From: Bacillota bacterium
GTDB lineage: Bacteria > Bacillota > UBA4882 > UBA8346
NCBI GenBank assembly: GCA_023435565.1
Contig: JAEYRN010000034.1
Span: 1 to 40,466 of the forward strand
Reading direction: 5' to 3'
Length of the DNA: 40,466 nt
The notes under the pieces were generated by a model. The model was not told the origin of the DNA. It ran no database searches and saw nothing but the letters and a program-made list of their open reading frames with translations. Positions 22,101-31,316 of this stretch are shown here, in pieces. A program made the translations under genes and the position numbers. Each line of letters opens with the position of its first letter. Positions within the stretch are counted from its first letter, which is position 1.

Positions 22101-25100
22101 TGAACTAGGTTTGGTTTGAGTTGCTCTTTGATAGCCGATTGCCGCGCCAAGTCGACAATATCCCGGATCGTGGGAAGCAAAGAAATTTGCGGCCCTTCAG
22201 CGGTAGGCCCCGGGTATCTTTCGGCGAGATAGGATACGATCGTGGCTTGTTTCACGGTATCAATTCCCAAATCGGCTTCCATCTCCATATCCAAATCCAG
22301 CATGTCCATAGGGTATTTCGTAACTTCAGAGATTATTTTAAGTACTTCTGTCATGATTAGATCATCGCCGGCCTTATCGAAAACGGGAGCGGCGGGCAAT
22401 ACGGCGGATGCCGCGACCTCATTATTTCCGATGGGCTCTTGATGGCCAACTTTTGAGATAATTAAATTGATTATATGTCCGATTGTTGGGTAATTAGAAA
22501 GCTGAATCTCCGCTCCTCCTTCAAGCTGAAATTTATCGGCAACCATCGCAAAAATGGTGGCCTGTTTAACCGTGTCGATGCCTAGATCCGCTTCCATCTC
22601 CATATTAAGATCCAGCATATCTTGAGGATACTTGGTCACATTGGCATAAATCTCCAAGATCTGTTCGGTTATTGCCGGTTCAAGAGATGTCTGAGGTTTT
22701 ACCGGGCTTGGAAACTTTCCTTTTTCAGTTGAAAAAGGAATAACTTTATTCAATCCATCACTGGTTAAATTTTGATTGATCGGCGGAACAGCTCCCAATG
22801 ATTGATCCTCTTTATCCTTGAGGGCCAAAATCCGCCCTTTCAAATCCAAACGGGGATCTTTGGTATTAGCGACCTGTTCCAACCAAGCATAATAGCGTGA
22901 TTGGTCAAAAATCCTTTCCTCACCGGAAGCAATCTTTTGCATCAGGATATAATTTCCCTGGCCGCCGAAGCCGGCCACCATTCTCAAAGTATAGTCGAAA
23001 GAATGGGGACCGCCTTTGGATAATTTTAAGCCTTCCAACTCGGGATCGGGTTCCTTGTAATTTACTACCGGGGGCGCCTTTTGGTATTGTAAACATTTGG
23101 CGGCGACCGCCTCTTCGATAGAGGCTCCAATGGTATGTCCGGTCATTCCCTTGGTATTAGTCACCAGAATTTCCCGAAATTGTTCGCCAAAAGCGGTTTC
23201 AAGGGCGATTTTTTCCGTTTGAGAGCAACCGCCTTTTTTCGGCGTATAGGTCTCGTGGGAAAAATAAAGTATTCTGGGGGCGATTACTTTTCGATCTAGT
23301 TGATATTCCCGTTCCATTTTAGAGATAAAACGTTCAAGCTCTACCGAGTATTTTTTGCTGTCGATTCGGGTTTGATGACCGGCCAGATTAAAGGCATGAG
23401 TTCCCAATAAACGGCAAGTACCTTTCATCCCTCTGGATTCGACCTCAGCTTCTTTTTCAATCAAGATTCCGACCGCCCCGGCGCCGATGATCATTCCGTT
23501 TCTTCGGTTGTCAAACGGAACTGCGGCTTTATAAACATTAGCTTCATTAGTCGCCGCGCCGGAGGTTAAGAATCCACCTCCGATCCAAGGTAGTAACATT
23601 TTAGAAGAAGAATTTTCAGCGCCAATCACAATCATTCTTCCTGCTTGACCCGAACGAATGAGGCTCTCCGCTACGGTAACCGCATATGCCGTTGAGGAGC
23701 AGGCGGCGCTGAGTTGAAAATTAGGACCCGATGCTCCGATAAACTGAGCTAATCGATTATTGGCCAGTGAAGAGAATTGGGCCATAAAATCGTTATTAAA
23801 CTGATAGATTTCATCTTCTCCCTGACGTACATTAAGACGGGAATAATTTCGGGCAAACCAATCGGTTAGATATTTTTTGGTTTCCGGTTCCTTGATTTGC
23901 AAGATAAGAGTATCATAAAACTCAATTAAGTCTTGTTTGGCGACACTCCCAAATTTAGCGGCGATGAATTTGGAAACTTCGCGGATAAAGGGTTCAATTT
24001 TTGTAAAACAGCTGGCATAGATAATTCCAGTATCATCACGCATTTCTTTGGGTAAAACTAAACGTCCGGGAAGTTTGGTCCCCGATGAAGTGGTAATATA
24101 TTCGCGTACTAAAGGAATTCCGGCGTCTCTTAATGCTTCGTATCCCGCCGCTACTCCTGCGCAAATTGTAGTGGTCATTTGTTGTAAGGTTCGTTCATCT
24201 ACCAAATAATCTTCCAGCATATCCAATTCTCCAAGTTTACCGGCCAAGCGGATTAGATCATTGATGGATGAGAGTTGTTTAAAGGTGGAGGTTTCCTCGT
24301 TTTTAATCAAACGGGTAATATTGAGTTCCAACATATCATTAAGGTCACCGTCGGTAAGCAGTTCGATTAAGTTTTTCCCCTCGCATAATAAGTCGAAATT
24401 ATCCTCGGCAAAAATTTTTTTAAAAGAACCTGGCAATCCGATGGATACTCCGCTGTAAACCAGACTTACAGGCCGGCCTTGAGGCGATTGATTAGGCGCC
24501 ATGTTTAACGGATTGGTTTCGATTGCGATTCTTTCCCGAACTGGGGCAAAACCGGCTAAGTTTTTCCGGGAGGGAACCGTTCTGACCTCAACCCCCAAAG
24601 CGAACAATTCAGCCAGGGATTGATAATATGTCTCAACGGCGTCTTTCTGTTTTCGGTTTGTGACAATTGTTATAAAATCATCTTTACCAACTAAAATCCC
24701 TTTGACCAGGTTGGTCAGAACTGTTGACGGACCGACTTCAATGAATACGCGGACCCCTTTTTCATAAAGCATAAGGATGGAATCGGTAAACTTAACTGTG
24801 GCCGTAATCTGTTCTTTTAAAATCGAGGCTATGTTTTTGATGTTCTTTTGAGTTTCCGGATAAAATTTCTGAAGATGATTAGCGACTATTTTTACGCGGG
24901 GAATCGAGAATTGCAGGTCGGCGATTTGTCGGTGGAAGTTTTCCGCTGCTTCGGTGATCAAAGGGGTATGGAAGGCATGGGATACATTGAGGACAGTATT
25001 AAGGACTTTTTTCACAGTCAGAAATTCACCCAATTGCTCTATTGCCCGATCGGCGCCACCGACTACTGTTTGTTCCGGGGAATTGAGATTGGCGATATAT

Positions 25101-27385
25101 AGGTCAGCTCCCGTTTCCGAGATATATTTTTCTACTTCTTCCGGCCCGGCCTTGATACTAATCATCTTACCGCGTCGTTCATTGGGAATGGCGTCAAAAG
25201 AGAAACCCCGAGCCCCAACTAACTGTAAAGCGGAAGGTAGATCCAACATTTCTCCGGCAAAGAGAGCGGTCATTTCTCCTAAGCTATGGCCGATCATATA
25301 GCCTGCTTTTACGCCTGATTCGGTTAATAATTTATAAAGACCGGCACAACATAAAAACATTGCCGGATGTGTATTTTTGGTATTCTTTAATTTCTGATCC
25401 AAGGTGACTTGGTCCTCGCCAAACAATAGGGAAGTAATATTACAACCGTATTTGGCCTGCCATAAAGCATCCGCTTGGGCATGAAAAGATTGAACCACCG
25501 GAAATACTTCCGGTAATTCCCTGCCCATATTCGGATATTGAGAAGCTTGGCCTGGAAAGAGCAAGGCGATTTGATCGGAGGTAACCGGTGAATTTTGGCC
25601 ATAATAGATACCATCAAGCATTAGCCGCTCAGCATCCATGATTTGGCCTTTTTTCTGATGCTTTTTAAAAATATTCCATTTACCCGCCAGTTCGGTTTCT
25701 GATGAAGCGAGAATCGCTAACCGGATTTTTCGGCTGCCGGATATTTTGGCGTTATGAAGAAATACTTTTTGACTAAAATGATGATGATTGCCTTCAGCTA
25801 GAAAATAGTCGTATAATTGGGTTATTTGTTCAAGTGAGTCGCCGGAAAATAAGATTATTTCAGTGTCGTTTTTGGAGGTTGGTTTTATAAAACCGGCTGT
25901 ATCAGCCATTGCTGAGTCATCAATGGAATATACTTTCCGATAAAATTCCGGGCGAAATTCTTCCATGGTGATATGACAATTAGCGCCGCCAAAACCAAAA
26001 GAGCTTATGTTGGCCCGACGCGGGTAATCGTCATGTTCAGACCATTTTTCTTGATTAGTTAGTATATAAAACGGAGAACCGTCCAATTGCAGTTTGGGAT
26101 TGATCTGCCGTACACCAGCGCTTGGTGGTAAAACTTTTTGGTATAAAGCCAGAGAAGCTTTGATAATCGAGGCTGCTCCCGCAGCGGATTTTAAATGACC
26201 GATATTGGATTTAACCGAGCCGACGCCGCAGTAATTGGTTTTAGTCGCTCCCAGCTTTGAAAAAGCTCTTTTAAGTCCGCCTATTTCGGCTATGTCTCCG
26301 ACGGTAGTGCCGGTTCCATGGGATTCCACCAATTCAATAGTATCAACCTGATAACCAGCCATTTGACAAGCTTGTTCAATTACGCGGGCTTGTCCCTCTT
26401 CATTAGGGGCAGCGATGTATTTGCCCTTGCCGTCGCTTCCCTGTCCGTATCCGGAAAATAAGGCGATAATATTATCATTATCCCGTAAAGCGTCTTCCAA
26501 ACGTTTCATGATGACTACACCGCCGCCCTGCCCGATGACAAAACCGTTGGCGCGGATATCAAAGGGGAACGAACCATCAGGTGATAAAGCGTTCAGGGCT
26601 GAAAACGCCGCTAAACTTGAGACATTAAATCCTAAATCGACCCCGCCGGTGATTACCAGATCGTATTCTTTGCGCCACAGCCCTTGAACTCCCGCGATCA
26701 TAGCCGCCAAAGAAGAAGCGCAAGCAGCGTCCACTGTAAATGCGGGTCCGTGAAAATCAAAAACATTGGCGATTCGACCGGCGATCAAATTCTGTAAATG
26801 GCCCGGAGCGGTGTCTTCGGTAATCGGAAGATTGTTCTGCAAAGCCTCTGCGGCCAGTTCTTTCTGGAGTTGATTATATTCCGCTTGATCGAGTTTTTCC
26901 CTGAGCAATTTGTTGTTACGCAAATGTTCTTCCAGAAGGGCGTGGAAGGTTCTTTCAATAGTATGATCATACCGGCGGGCCGGATTTCCGTTTCCAAAGA
27001 TGATGGCGGTTTTTTCGGAAGAAGGCTGCTTACCCCTTAGGGATTTGAGGGCTTGGTCCACACAATAAATAGCTCCGTGCTGGTTTATGTCCATTTGTTC
27101 CGCGACCGCCGGAGGTATTTTAAATTTGCTTCCGGTAGCCATGACTAACTCCCGGTTGATCAAAGCGCCCATTAGGGTATAAGTTTTATTTTGTTTATCA
27201 ATTTGCTTGAAAGTTTCCGGCCGGTAAAAGACCTTTGAATTGACCAGCGAATCCGGGACTTCTTTGATGGACACTCTTTTTTCAAGCAAATTTAGCCAGA
27301 ATCTTTGGATATCATCGGCGTCGGGGAAAATTCCACCCATACCCACAATAGCGATGCGGTCTTCCGGGTAGTAATACTTTTTCAT
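19187..27385 (-). CDS. Type I polyketide/PUFA-like synthase KS-AT-KS'-ACPx3-KR-DH, 2732 aa
   Basis: KS1 (about 8-475) is complete: C222 in DAACASS, H356 in HGTGT, H397 in SNIGH. AT (about 600-935) has GHSLGE (S701) and HAFH (803-806), which suggests malonyl-CoA. KS' (about 970-1487) has C1229 in SAACSS and H1417 in MTGHTIG, but HGTGT is HETYTP (H1377). Three carrier domains follow at about 1570-1645, 1675-1750 and 1803-1875; each has DLGIDTVKQA with Thr (T1605, T1710, T1836) instead of Ser. KR (about 1930-2435) has TGGANGITAE, S2326, Y2339 and N2343. DH (about 2455-2732) has DPLFDHHRLG and D2653. There is no ER, methyltransferase or thioesterase. The layout recalls PfaA or heterocyst-glycolipid synthases but matches neither. 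The ATG has a GAGGA site. Confidence 0.93.
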   Translation of the reverse strand: MKKYYYPEDRIAIVGMGGIFPDADDIQRFWLNLLEKRVSIKEVPDSLVNSKVFYRPETFKQIDKQNKTYTLMGALINRELVMATGSKFKIPPAVAEQMDINQHGAIYCVDQALKSLRGKQPSSEKTAIIFGNGNPARRYDHTIERTFHALLEEHLRNNKLLREKLDQAEYNQLQKELAAEALQNNLPITEDTAPGHLQNLIAGRIANVFDFHGPAFTVDAACASSLAAMIAGVQGLWRKEYDLVITGGVDLGFNVSSLAAFSALNALSPDGSFPFDIRANGFVIGQGGGVVIMKRLEDALRDNDNIIALFSGYGQGSDGKGKYIAAPNEEGQARVIEQACQMAGYQVDTIELVESHGTGTTVGDIAEIGGLKRAFSKLGATKTNYCGVGSVKSNIGHLKSAAGAASIIKASLALYQKVLPPSAGVRQINPKLQLDGSPFYILTNQEKWSEHDDYPRRANISSFGFGGANCHITMEEFRPEFYRKVYSIDDSAMADTAGFIKPTSKNDTEIILFSGDSLEQITQLYDYFLAEGNHHHFSQKVFLHNAKISGSRKIRLAILASSETELAGKWNIFKKHQKKGQIMDAERLMLDGIYYGQNSPVTSDQIALLFPGQASQYPNMGRELPEVFPVVQSFHAQADALWQAKYGCNITSLLFGEDQVTLDQKLKNTKNTHPAMFLCCAGLYKLLTESGVKAGYMIGHSLGEMTALFAGEMLDLPSALQLVGARGFSFDAIPNERRGKMISIKAGPEEVEKYISETGADLYIANLNSPEQTVVGGADRAIEQLGEFLTVKKVLNTVLNVSHAFHTPLITEAAENFHRQIADLQFSIPRVKIVANHLQKFYPETQKNIKNIASILKEQITATVKFTDSILMLYEKGVRVFIEVGPSTVLTNLVKGILVGKDDFITIVTNRKQKDAVETYYQSLAELFALGVEVRTVPSRKNLAGFAPVRERIAIETNPLNMAPNQSPQGRPVSLVYSGVSIGLPGSFKKIFAEDNFDLLCEGKNLIELLTDGDLNDMLELNITRLIKNEETSTFKQLSSINDLIRLAGKLGELDMLEDYLVDERTLQQMTTTICAGVAAGYEALRDAGIPLVREYITTSSGTKLPGRLVLPKEMRDDTGIIYASCFTKIEPFIREVSKFIAAKFGSVAKQDLIEFYDTLILQIKEPETKKYLTDWFARNYSRLNVRQGEDEIYQFNNDFMAQFSSLANNRLAQFIGASGPNFQLSAACSSTAYAVTVAESLIRSGQAGRMIVIGAENSSSKMLLPWIGGGFLTSGAATNEANVYKAAVPFDNRRNGMIIGAGAVGILIEKEAEVESRGMKGTCRLLGTHAFNLAGHQTRIDSKKYSVELERFISKMEREYQLDRKVIAPRILYFSHETYTPKKGGCSQTEKIALETAFGEQFREILVTNTKGMTGHTIGASIEEAVAAKCLQYQKAPPVVNYKEPDPELEGLKLSKGGPHSFDYTLRMVAGFGGQGNYILMQKIASGEERIFDQSRYYAWLEQVANTKDPRLDLKGRILALKDKEDQSLGAVPPINQNLTSDGLNKVIPFSTEKGKFPSPVKPQTSLEPAITEQILEIYANVTKYPQDMLDLNMEMEADLGIDTVKQATIFAMVADKFQLEGGAEIQLSNYPTIGHIINLIISKVGHQEPIGNNEVAASAVLPAAPVFDKAGDDLIMTEVLKIISEVTKYPMDMLDLDMEMEADLGIDTVKQATIVSYLAERYPGPTAEGPQISLLPTIRDIVDLARQSAIKEQLKPNLVQNALHDVEHAGKLNQNTLSLVSDLKETQPKLESFTLNNDGGAEAAVIEIIAEVTKYPPEMLELEMEMEADLGIDTVKQATIFSILGERFGMGNEQTVNISEYKTIGAVIAFVKSCSPQSYAPVTTEQLLNVPILLDSERIITEDAESDQDGLSYQIPVAVGAKLPLKDFSIKGKNVWIIGNDAETVSKIASFLAKDTTNIETYVFSTPTSPESMRAWIENHSNQTVEALIDCADLGRPLEFSKLTAEAEKELLDLNGKTRFEFYKELHFKFSGTDLRILCAVSMDGELGYAKQPAPILNPYSGALCGFYKGLRKEWDQAIVKIVDCNISFGEELTENLIAKLIREIEARDEDFEIGYSGKTRKTIKLDELDQAEFKPFRLPKDPHFLITGGANGITAEIALGLSNQIIGKYTLIGRTVLPENIDQLAAMDDKQLNRERDEILNRLKKTTSKLTPLMVQTEFEKIIKAVSAYRLMKKIKSNGSEVLYLPCDVRFDQDLRAAVQSAVKKHGPIHGLIHGAGVEKSHLLPDKSLTEFQEVFSVKAEGICNLFRIIDPKQLKVVIGFSSISGRFGNEAQLDYCAANCFLTGYLRKIKNDYPHIHTLSIAWSGWKDLGMAWRNDFVKIHSEEMGINLIEPDRGVRAMVNFLTHNLNHYEVVVSKGLKGFINGNVLQNAVREAPLIDWITVKGKQIEKAYKVISVKRDPLFDHHRLGATPLIPAVGMMEICAEYYRLKYGPKERYSFRKLSILNPLKLFHDQSREIFVAAKSEPDSETLELTVNSYFQTKLGETKLIRHAEMLVNAEPGDFKAMLQYSCSIHEKFTEMSWRQFNANPKWQFNNNINFGPLFVDEYGNTNNTIAFNEDSLVYTYNLPKEQLENEKYQLKNLLINPCLMDTLFQAAAIHALSRWDRIHLPMYAEEIGVIRVPRQVETLKIIARLTGYQAETGIYHLIMLGADGEICSYAKNVMVKRINL

Positions 27386-27412
27386 AGTGATTCCTCGCTT
27401 TATATATAAAAT

Positions 27413-28378
27413 TTATTTAACGGTACTATGAAAAAAATGAGTCATATCAATAGATAACTTTGGAACTCTTAAGATATTTAAATGTCCGGCATGATATGAA
27501 AAGATGTTTTTGATTCCGAAAAGTTCGATAAATTGTTGATAAGTCCAGCCTTGAACAACCTGATCATAGATGGAATATCCGATGGCAATTCGGTCTGTTG
27601 GAAGATTGGAATCAAAATTTTTCATTGGGTCCAATAATTGAAAGTAGAATTGGGCCCGTTCCAGGTCGAATCCGGCTGTTTCCAAATCTTTTTGGACCGT
27701 ATGCAGTAAGGGACTTTCCCAAATTAGCTGCGATAACCTGGTAACGGGGTTAATCAAGAACAGACCGGACACCTTGTTTTCTAAAGAAAAGTAACGTAGG
27801 GAGATGCATCCTCCCATACTAAACCCGGCTATCATCGTTGGAAGCGGAGTCAAATATGTAACTAAACCGACGGCGATTTTTAAATCAAATACTCCTTGCT
27901 TGGCTGCGTTTTGGGACCGGTAGAGATCGGCGCTCCAAAAAAACTCTCCGCTAAAAAGGCTTGCTTCGGGTTTCCTTTCATAATGATAAGGAAGAATTAA
28001 GATAAAAACATTAAACCCGGATTCTTTAAACAGCTGAATTAAGAAATTATAATTAAACAGATTGTCGTCGAACAATCCATGTACCAATAAAATATTACCA
28101 CGGGCATTTGCAGTCGGGTAAAAATGTAAATAGATATTGTTATTCTCAGAATAAGGCCCTTTAATTGGAGAAGGCATATTGATTAACTGATGGGAGAGAT
28201 CATCCCGATTAATGATAAGTGTACTCGGATTAAACACGGCTTCTTCAAAACCGTTAAAAAAAGTATGATCCTCCCTAAAGAGACTTTGATTCGGGGAATG
28301 GTTTACTTTGGAAAGCTTTTCATTGAGTAATTTCTCAAGGGCAAATTGGTCTACAAATTTTGAACTGGTTTCATTCAT
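27413..28378 (-). CDS. Alpha/beta hydrolase, 321 aa
   Basis: The nucleophile elbow is GFSMGG (S187), the oxyanion strand is LLVHGLFDDN (97-106), and the likely acid and base are D272 (SIYDQVV) and H299 (YHAGHLN). There is no signal peptide, so it is cytosolic. The start overlaps the ligase stop by four bases (ATGA) and the gene ends 27 bases before the synthase. Because the synthase lacks a thioesterase, this protein is the best candidate for product release, chain editing or a later hydrolytic or acyl-transfer step. The substrate cannot be read from the sequence. Confidence 0.85.
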   Translation of the reverse strand: MNETSSKFVDQFALEKLLNEKLSKVNHSPNQSLFREDHTFFNGFEEAVFNPSTLIINRDDLSHQLINMPSPIKGPYSENNNIYLHFYPTANARGNILLVHGLFDDNLFNYNFLIQLFKESGFNVFILILPYHYERKPEASLFSGEFFWSADLYRSQNAAKQGVFDLKIAVGLVTYLTPLPTMIAGFSMGGCISLRYFSLENKVSGLFLINPVTRLSQLIWESPLLHTVQKDLETAGFDLERAQFYFQLLDPMKNFDSNLPTDRIAIGYSIYDQVVQGWTYQQFIELFGIKNIFSYHAGHLNILRVPKLSIDMTHFFHSTVK

Positions 28379-29919
28379 GATGTAACGGCCTCTTGGATCA
28401 ATAAAGAAGCTTCCGAATTTTTTAATGCTTTTTTATCAATCTTGCCGAGATTGTTCCGGGGAAACGCCTCAACAAAAGTGATACTCTTCGGCACCTTGAA
28501 ACTAGCCAGTTTATCAGCGCAGTATTTGATCAAATCCCTTTCGGATATGGTAAAGTCCTGTTGTAACTGAACAAAAGCCTTAACGACTTCACCATATAGT
28601 TTATCTTCGATTCCTACGGCGGCGGAGTCGATAACGCCGGTAAATGAGTTTAGAACCGCTTCGATTTCCACCGGCGATATTTTGAGACCGGCGACATTAA
28701 TAAAATCCGTTTTGCGGCCGCAAAGCACCAATGAACCATCAAGCTGTTTGTACCCGAGATCTCCGGTATATACCCAACCCTCTTGTAATCGTTCCGAGGT
28801 TTCTTTCGGTTTATTCAAATACCCCAGCATTATACCCGGACCCTTAACTCGAATTTCACCAATAACTTCTTTGGATACAGGATTGTGTTCGTCGTCAACC
28901 ACTTCAACTTGGAGAATGCTTTTGGCGGTAACACCGACGTTACCGGCAGGCTCCGGCAAACGGCCGAGCCGAGTGGTGATTAAAGTACAAGTTTCAGTCA
29001 TCCCATAACCTTCGTCAAGATAGATTCCGGTAATTTTGTACCAATTGAAAATAGTGTCATTATTTAAAGGCGCGGCAGCGCAAAAAGCCGCTTTCAAACG
29101 CTTCAAATGAGGATATAAGTCTTTATATTGAAGCAGTTGTTGATAATGGGTCGGCACCCCAAACATATGAGTGACATTTTCGGCGGCAATGACTTGCGCT
29201 ACCTTAATGGGATGAAATGAACGTAAAAAAACTGTCGCCGCTTTGTATGCCAAAGAGGGAATTAAAATGGAAATCGAACCGAACCCATGGGAAAAGGGGA
29301 CAAAACAAATAATTCTGTCGGTAGGATCATAACGGTACATTCCCTCATCATTCTTCTTAAGGAATATTCCAAAGCTTTCGGCAGGTAGCATTACTGCTTT
29401 AGGTTGGGAAGTTGAACCCGAAGTATAGAGTAATAAAGCCAATTCCTCTTCTTTATAACAGTATGATTTACCACCGTCTTTCGGGTTAAGGCGGTAATCC
29501 TCCTCCAAAAATGTTTCAATTTCCGTTACATTTAAAATCTCCACCGAAGTATCGGTCGTTGCCGTGATCACCTCTTTTTTTAAATGGCTGATAATGCATT
29601 TAGCTTCGGAATCATTTATATAATAAGGTAATTCGGAAGCCCTAAATAAGGGATCGACCAGGCAGGATACGCCTCCGATGTACTGAATGGCTAAGTGGAC
29701 TATGGCTGCTTCGGCGCTGTTGTATAAGTGACTTAAGATTACATCGCCCCGTTGGTAACCTTTATTCTTTAAGATATCCGCCAATTGAAGCACTTTTTGC
29801 TGTAGTTGAAAGTATGTAAAACGCCGGTTATTTTCCGCGTCAATAATTGCAGTATTCTCCAATTCGCTATTAGTAGCGTTAAAAAGCCAATCACAGTAGT
29901 TCAAGAACCATCCCTCCAA
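28375..29919 (-). CDS. AMP-dependent acyl-CoA/acyl-ACP ligase, 514 aa
   Basis: All adenylation-enzyme core motifs are present: LLYTSGSTSQPKAVM (164-178), GYGMTETC (304-311), YTGDLG (384-389), GRKTDFINVAGLKISPVEIE (401-420) and the catalytic Lys in NNLGKIDK (K493). It should activate a carboxylic acid as acyl-AMP and pass it to CoA or to a phosphopantetheine arm. Its place between the KSIII/ACP genes and the synthase suggests that it loads a starter acid onto the discrete ACP encoded at 31056. The acid, fatty or aromatic, is not evident. The gene starts about 60 bases after the upstream KSIII-like gene and overlaps the hydrolase by four bases. Confidence 0.9.
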   Translation of the reverse strand: MEGWFLNYCDWLFNATNSELENTAIIDAENNRRFTYFQLQQKVLQLADILKNKGYQRGDVILSHLYNSAEAAIVHLAIQYIGGVSCLVDPLFRASELPYYINDSEAKCIISHLKKEVITATTDTSVEILNVTEIETFLEEDYRLNPKDGGKSYCYKEEELALLLYTSGSTSQPKAVMLPAESFGIFLKKNDEGMYRYDPTDRIICFVPFSHGFGSISILIPSLAYKAATVFLRSFHPIKVAQVIAAENVTHMFGVPTHYQQLLQYKDLYPHLKRLKAAFCAAAPLNNDTIFNWYKITGIYLDEGYGMTETCTLITTRLGRLPEPAGNVGVTAKSILQVEVVDDEHNPVSKEVIGEIRVKGPGIMLGYLNKPKETSERLQEGWVYTGDLGYKQLDGSLVLCGRKTDFINVAGLKISPVEIEAVLNSFTGVIDSAAVGIEDKLYGEVVKAFVQLQQDFTISERDLIKYCADKLASFKVPKSITFVEAFPRNNLGKIDKKALKNSEASLLIQEAVTS

Positions 29920-29980
29920 ATATTAATGATTTTTAACTGATATCGAAATATTCAAAGTAGTTTTATAAATTTCTAATTCA

Positions 29981-31036
29981 TTAGTATCTAAAGATGCAAC
30001 CGCCGCTGCTGGCTCCGGCGCCATGGGCCATCATCATCACTAACATGCCTCGTTGCAAACGGCCCGAGGTAATCAGCTCGTCCAGCATTAACGGGCTCAT
30101 GGCGGCTACCGTATTACCATACTTCCAAAAGACGCTTAGGCTTTTTTCCTTAGGGATTTTCAAAACATCCAATTGGGCTTCCCAGATTTGAGTATTTTGT
30201 TCCGAAGTTACAAAGATATCGATATCCCCAATGGTCAACCCTGTTTCTTGAAGGAGCTTATCCGCTACAATCCTCGCCGATTCAACCACACTATTATGAA
30301 TTACCTTACCATCAGGTATTTGCATGGTATAAATACCGGGATTGAATTGGTCGGCGCTGGATTTGAGAAAAGTAGTACCCATGGGTATATAAGCGTTATA
30401 ATAGAGTAAGTGATTGGTAAATAGATAACTGGCTAAAAAATGCCGCTTTGCGGTTTTTTCAAGCAGCATGGCTACAATGGCGTCGCCAAACATAAACACC
30501 GTTTTTGGATCGGGGAGACCCCAAGATTGGGTACCAGATGAAGTTATCCCGCCACCCAAGATTAGAACATAATCATCACCGGTGCCAATATAACGTAGCG
30601 CCATGTCCAACGCATGCATAAAACCACTGCAAGCTGAGGAAATGTCAAAGGCCGGGATTCCTTTGGCAACGCCCAACTCTCTAAGTAAACCCAACGCGGC
30701 AGCGGGAATCTGATCATCGCCCAGTAACTTTGAATAAATAACTCGGTCAACCTTTTCAATGTCGACTCCAGCCCGCTCAAGGCATTCCGTTACCGCCCGG
30801 GCCATTAATTGGGTTAATTTTTCTTCCGGATCAACCCAGCGGCGTTCCTTGATTCCCAAGGTATATTGTACGGCGCGGTCCGTAGCGAATAAATGATAGC
30901 GATCAATGATGTCTTGATTGTTCATCACTTTTTCCGGAAGACCGATTCCGGTCGAGACAACCCGAGCAAAACGGTTGACATTTAACTTTTGGATAGAAGG
31001 ATAAATAATACAATTATTATTCGCTGTCATTGGCAT
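29981..31036 (-). CDS. KASIII-like synthase with Cys but no catalytic His, 351 aa
   Basis: This is a thiolase-fold protein of the FabH/KSIII group. The nucleophile is present: FDISSACSGFMHALD (C136). The Asn is present in KYGNTVAAM (N308). Where FabH has the His of its PHQAN motif, this protein has TSEQN (277-281), so Ser278, or Glu279 if shifted, replaces the catalytic His. It may accept an acyl group and act by a changed mechanism, for example as acyltransferase or condensing partner. It is closely similar in layout to the Cys-less protein at 31317. In related pairs such as PqsB/PqsC, one active and one inactive KSIII-like subunit form a heterodimer. The first ATG has a weak site; an ATG two codons later is also possible. 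Confidence 0.88.
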   Translation of the reverse strand: MPMTANNNCIIYPSIQKLNVNRFARVVSTGIGLPEKVMNNQDIIDRYHLFATDRAVQYTLGIKERRWVDPEEKLTQLMARAVTECLERAGVDIEKVDRVIYSKLLGDDQIPAAALGLLRELGVAKGIPAFDISSACSGFMHALDMALRYIGTGDDYVLILGGGITSSGTQSWGLPDPKTVFMFGDAIVAMLLEKTAKRHFLASYLFTNHLLYYNAYIPMGTTFLKSSADQFNPGIYTMQIPDGKVIHNSVVESARIVADKLLQETGLTIGDIDIFVTSEQNTQIWEAQLDVLKIPKEKSLSVFWKYGNTVAAMSPLMLDELITSGRLQRGMLVMMMAHGAGASSGGCIFRY

Positions 31037-31055
31037 TTACCCCATGGTTTCCAGT

Positions 31056-31310
31056 TTACTTCCCATTGATCTGGTCGGTTAGGAAATGAACCAAATTTTT
31101 CATCACATATAACTCCTCGGTGGGCTGGGGCATTGGAATGTTAAATGTTTCTGAGAAACGAAAACCCAGTTCCACCAAAGCGATGGAATCGACGATTAAA
31201 TCATTAACCAAATGAGTATCGGGGGTAATCTCTTCCTCGTTCACTCGTAAATAATCCATTAAAATCTGCTTTGTTTTTTCAAATACCGCTTGATAGTCCA
31301 ATCTCCTCAC
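31056..31310 (-). CDS. Discrete acyl carrier protein, about 84 aa
   Basis: This is a single carrier domain with the canonical attachment site DLIVDSIALVEL (Ser42), acidic helices and about 84 residues, which is normal for a free ACP. It lies between the two KSIII-like genes, starting 6 bases after the first and ending 19 bases before the second. The start is either the GTG at 31310, which abuts AAGGA, or the TTG at 31301, nine bases after it; the latter is better spaced. It is the only carrier in the operon with the standard Ser and is the obvious substrate of the Sfp-type PPTase at the operon's end. Confidence 0.9.
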   Translation of the reverse strand: MRRLDYQAVFEKTKQILMDYLRVNEEEITPDTHLVNDLIVDSIALVELGFRFSETFNIPMPQPTEELYVMKNLVHFLTDQINGK

Positions 31311-31316
31311 TCCTTA

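Noticed and set aside
19459..27040. Many shorter ORFs on both strands within the synthase gene
   Set aside because: They are shadows of the 2732-codon frame, without ribosome binding sites or domain signatures.
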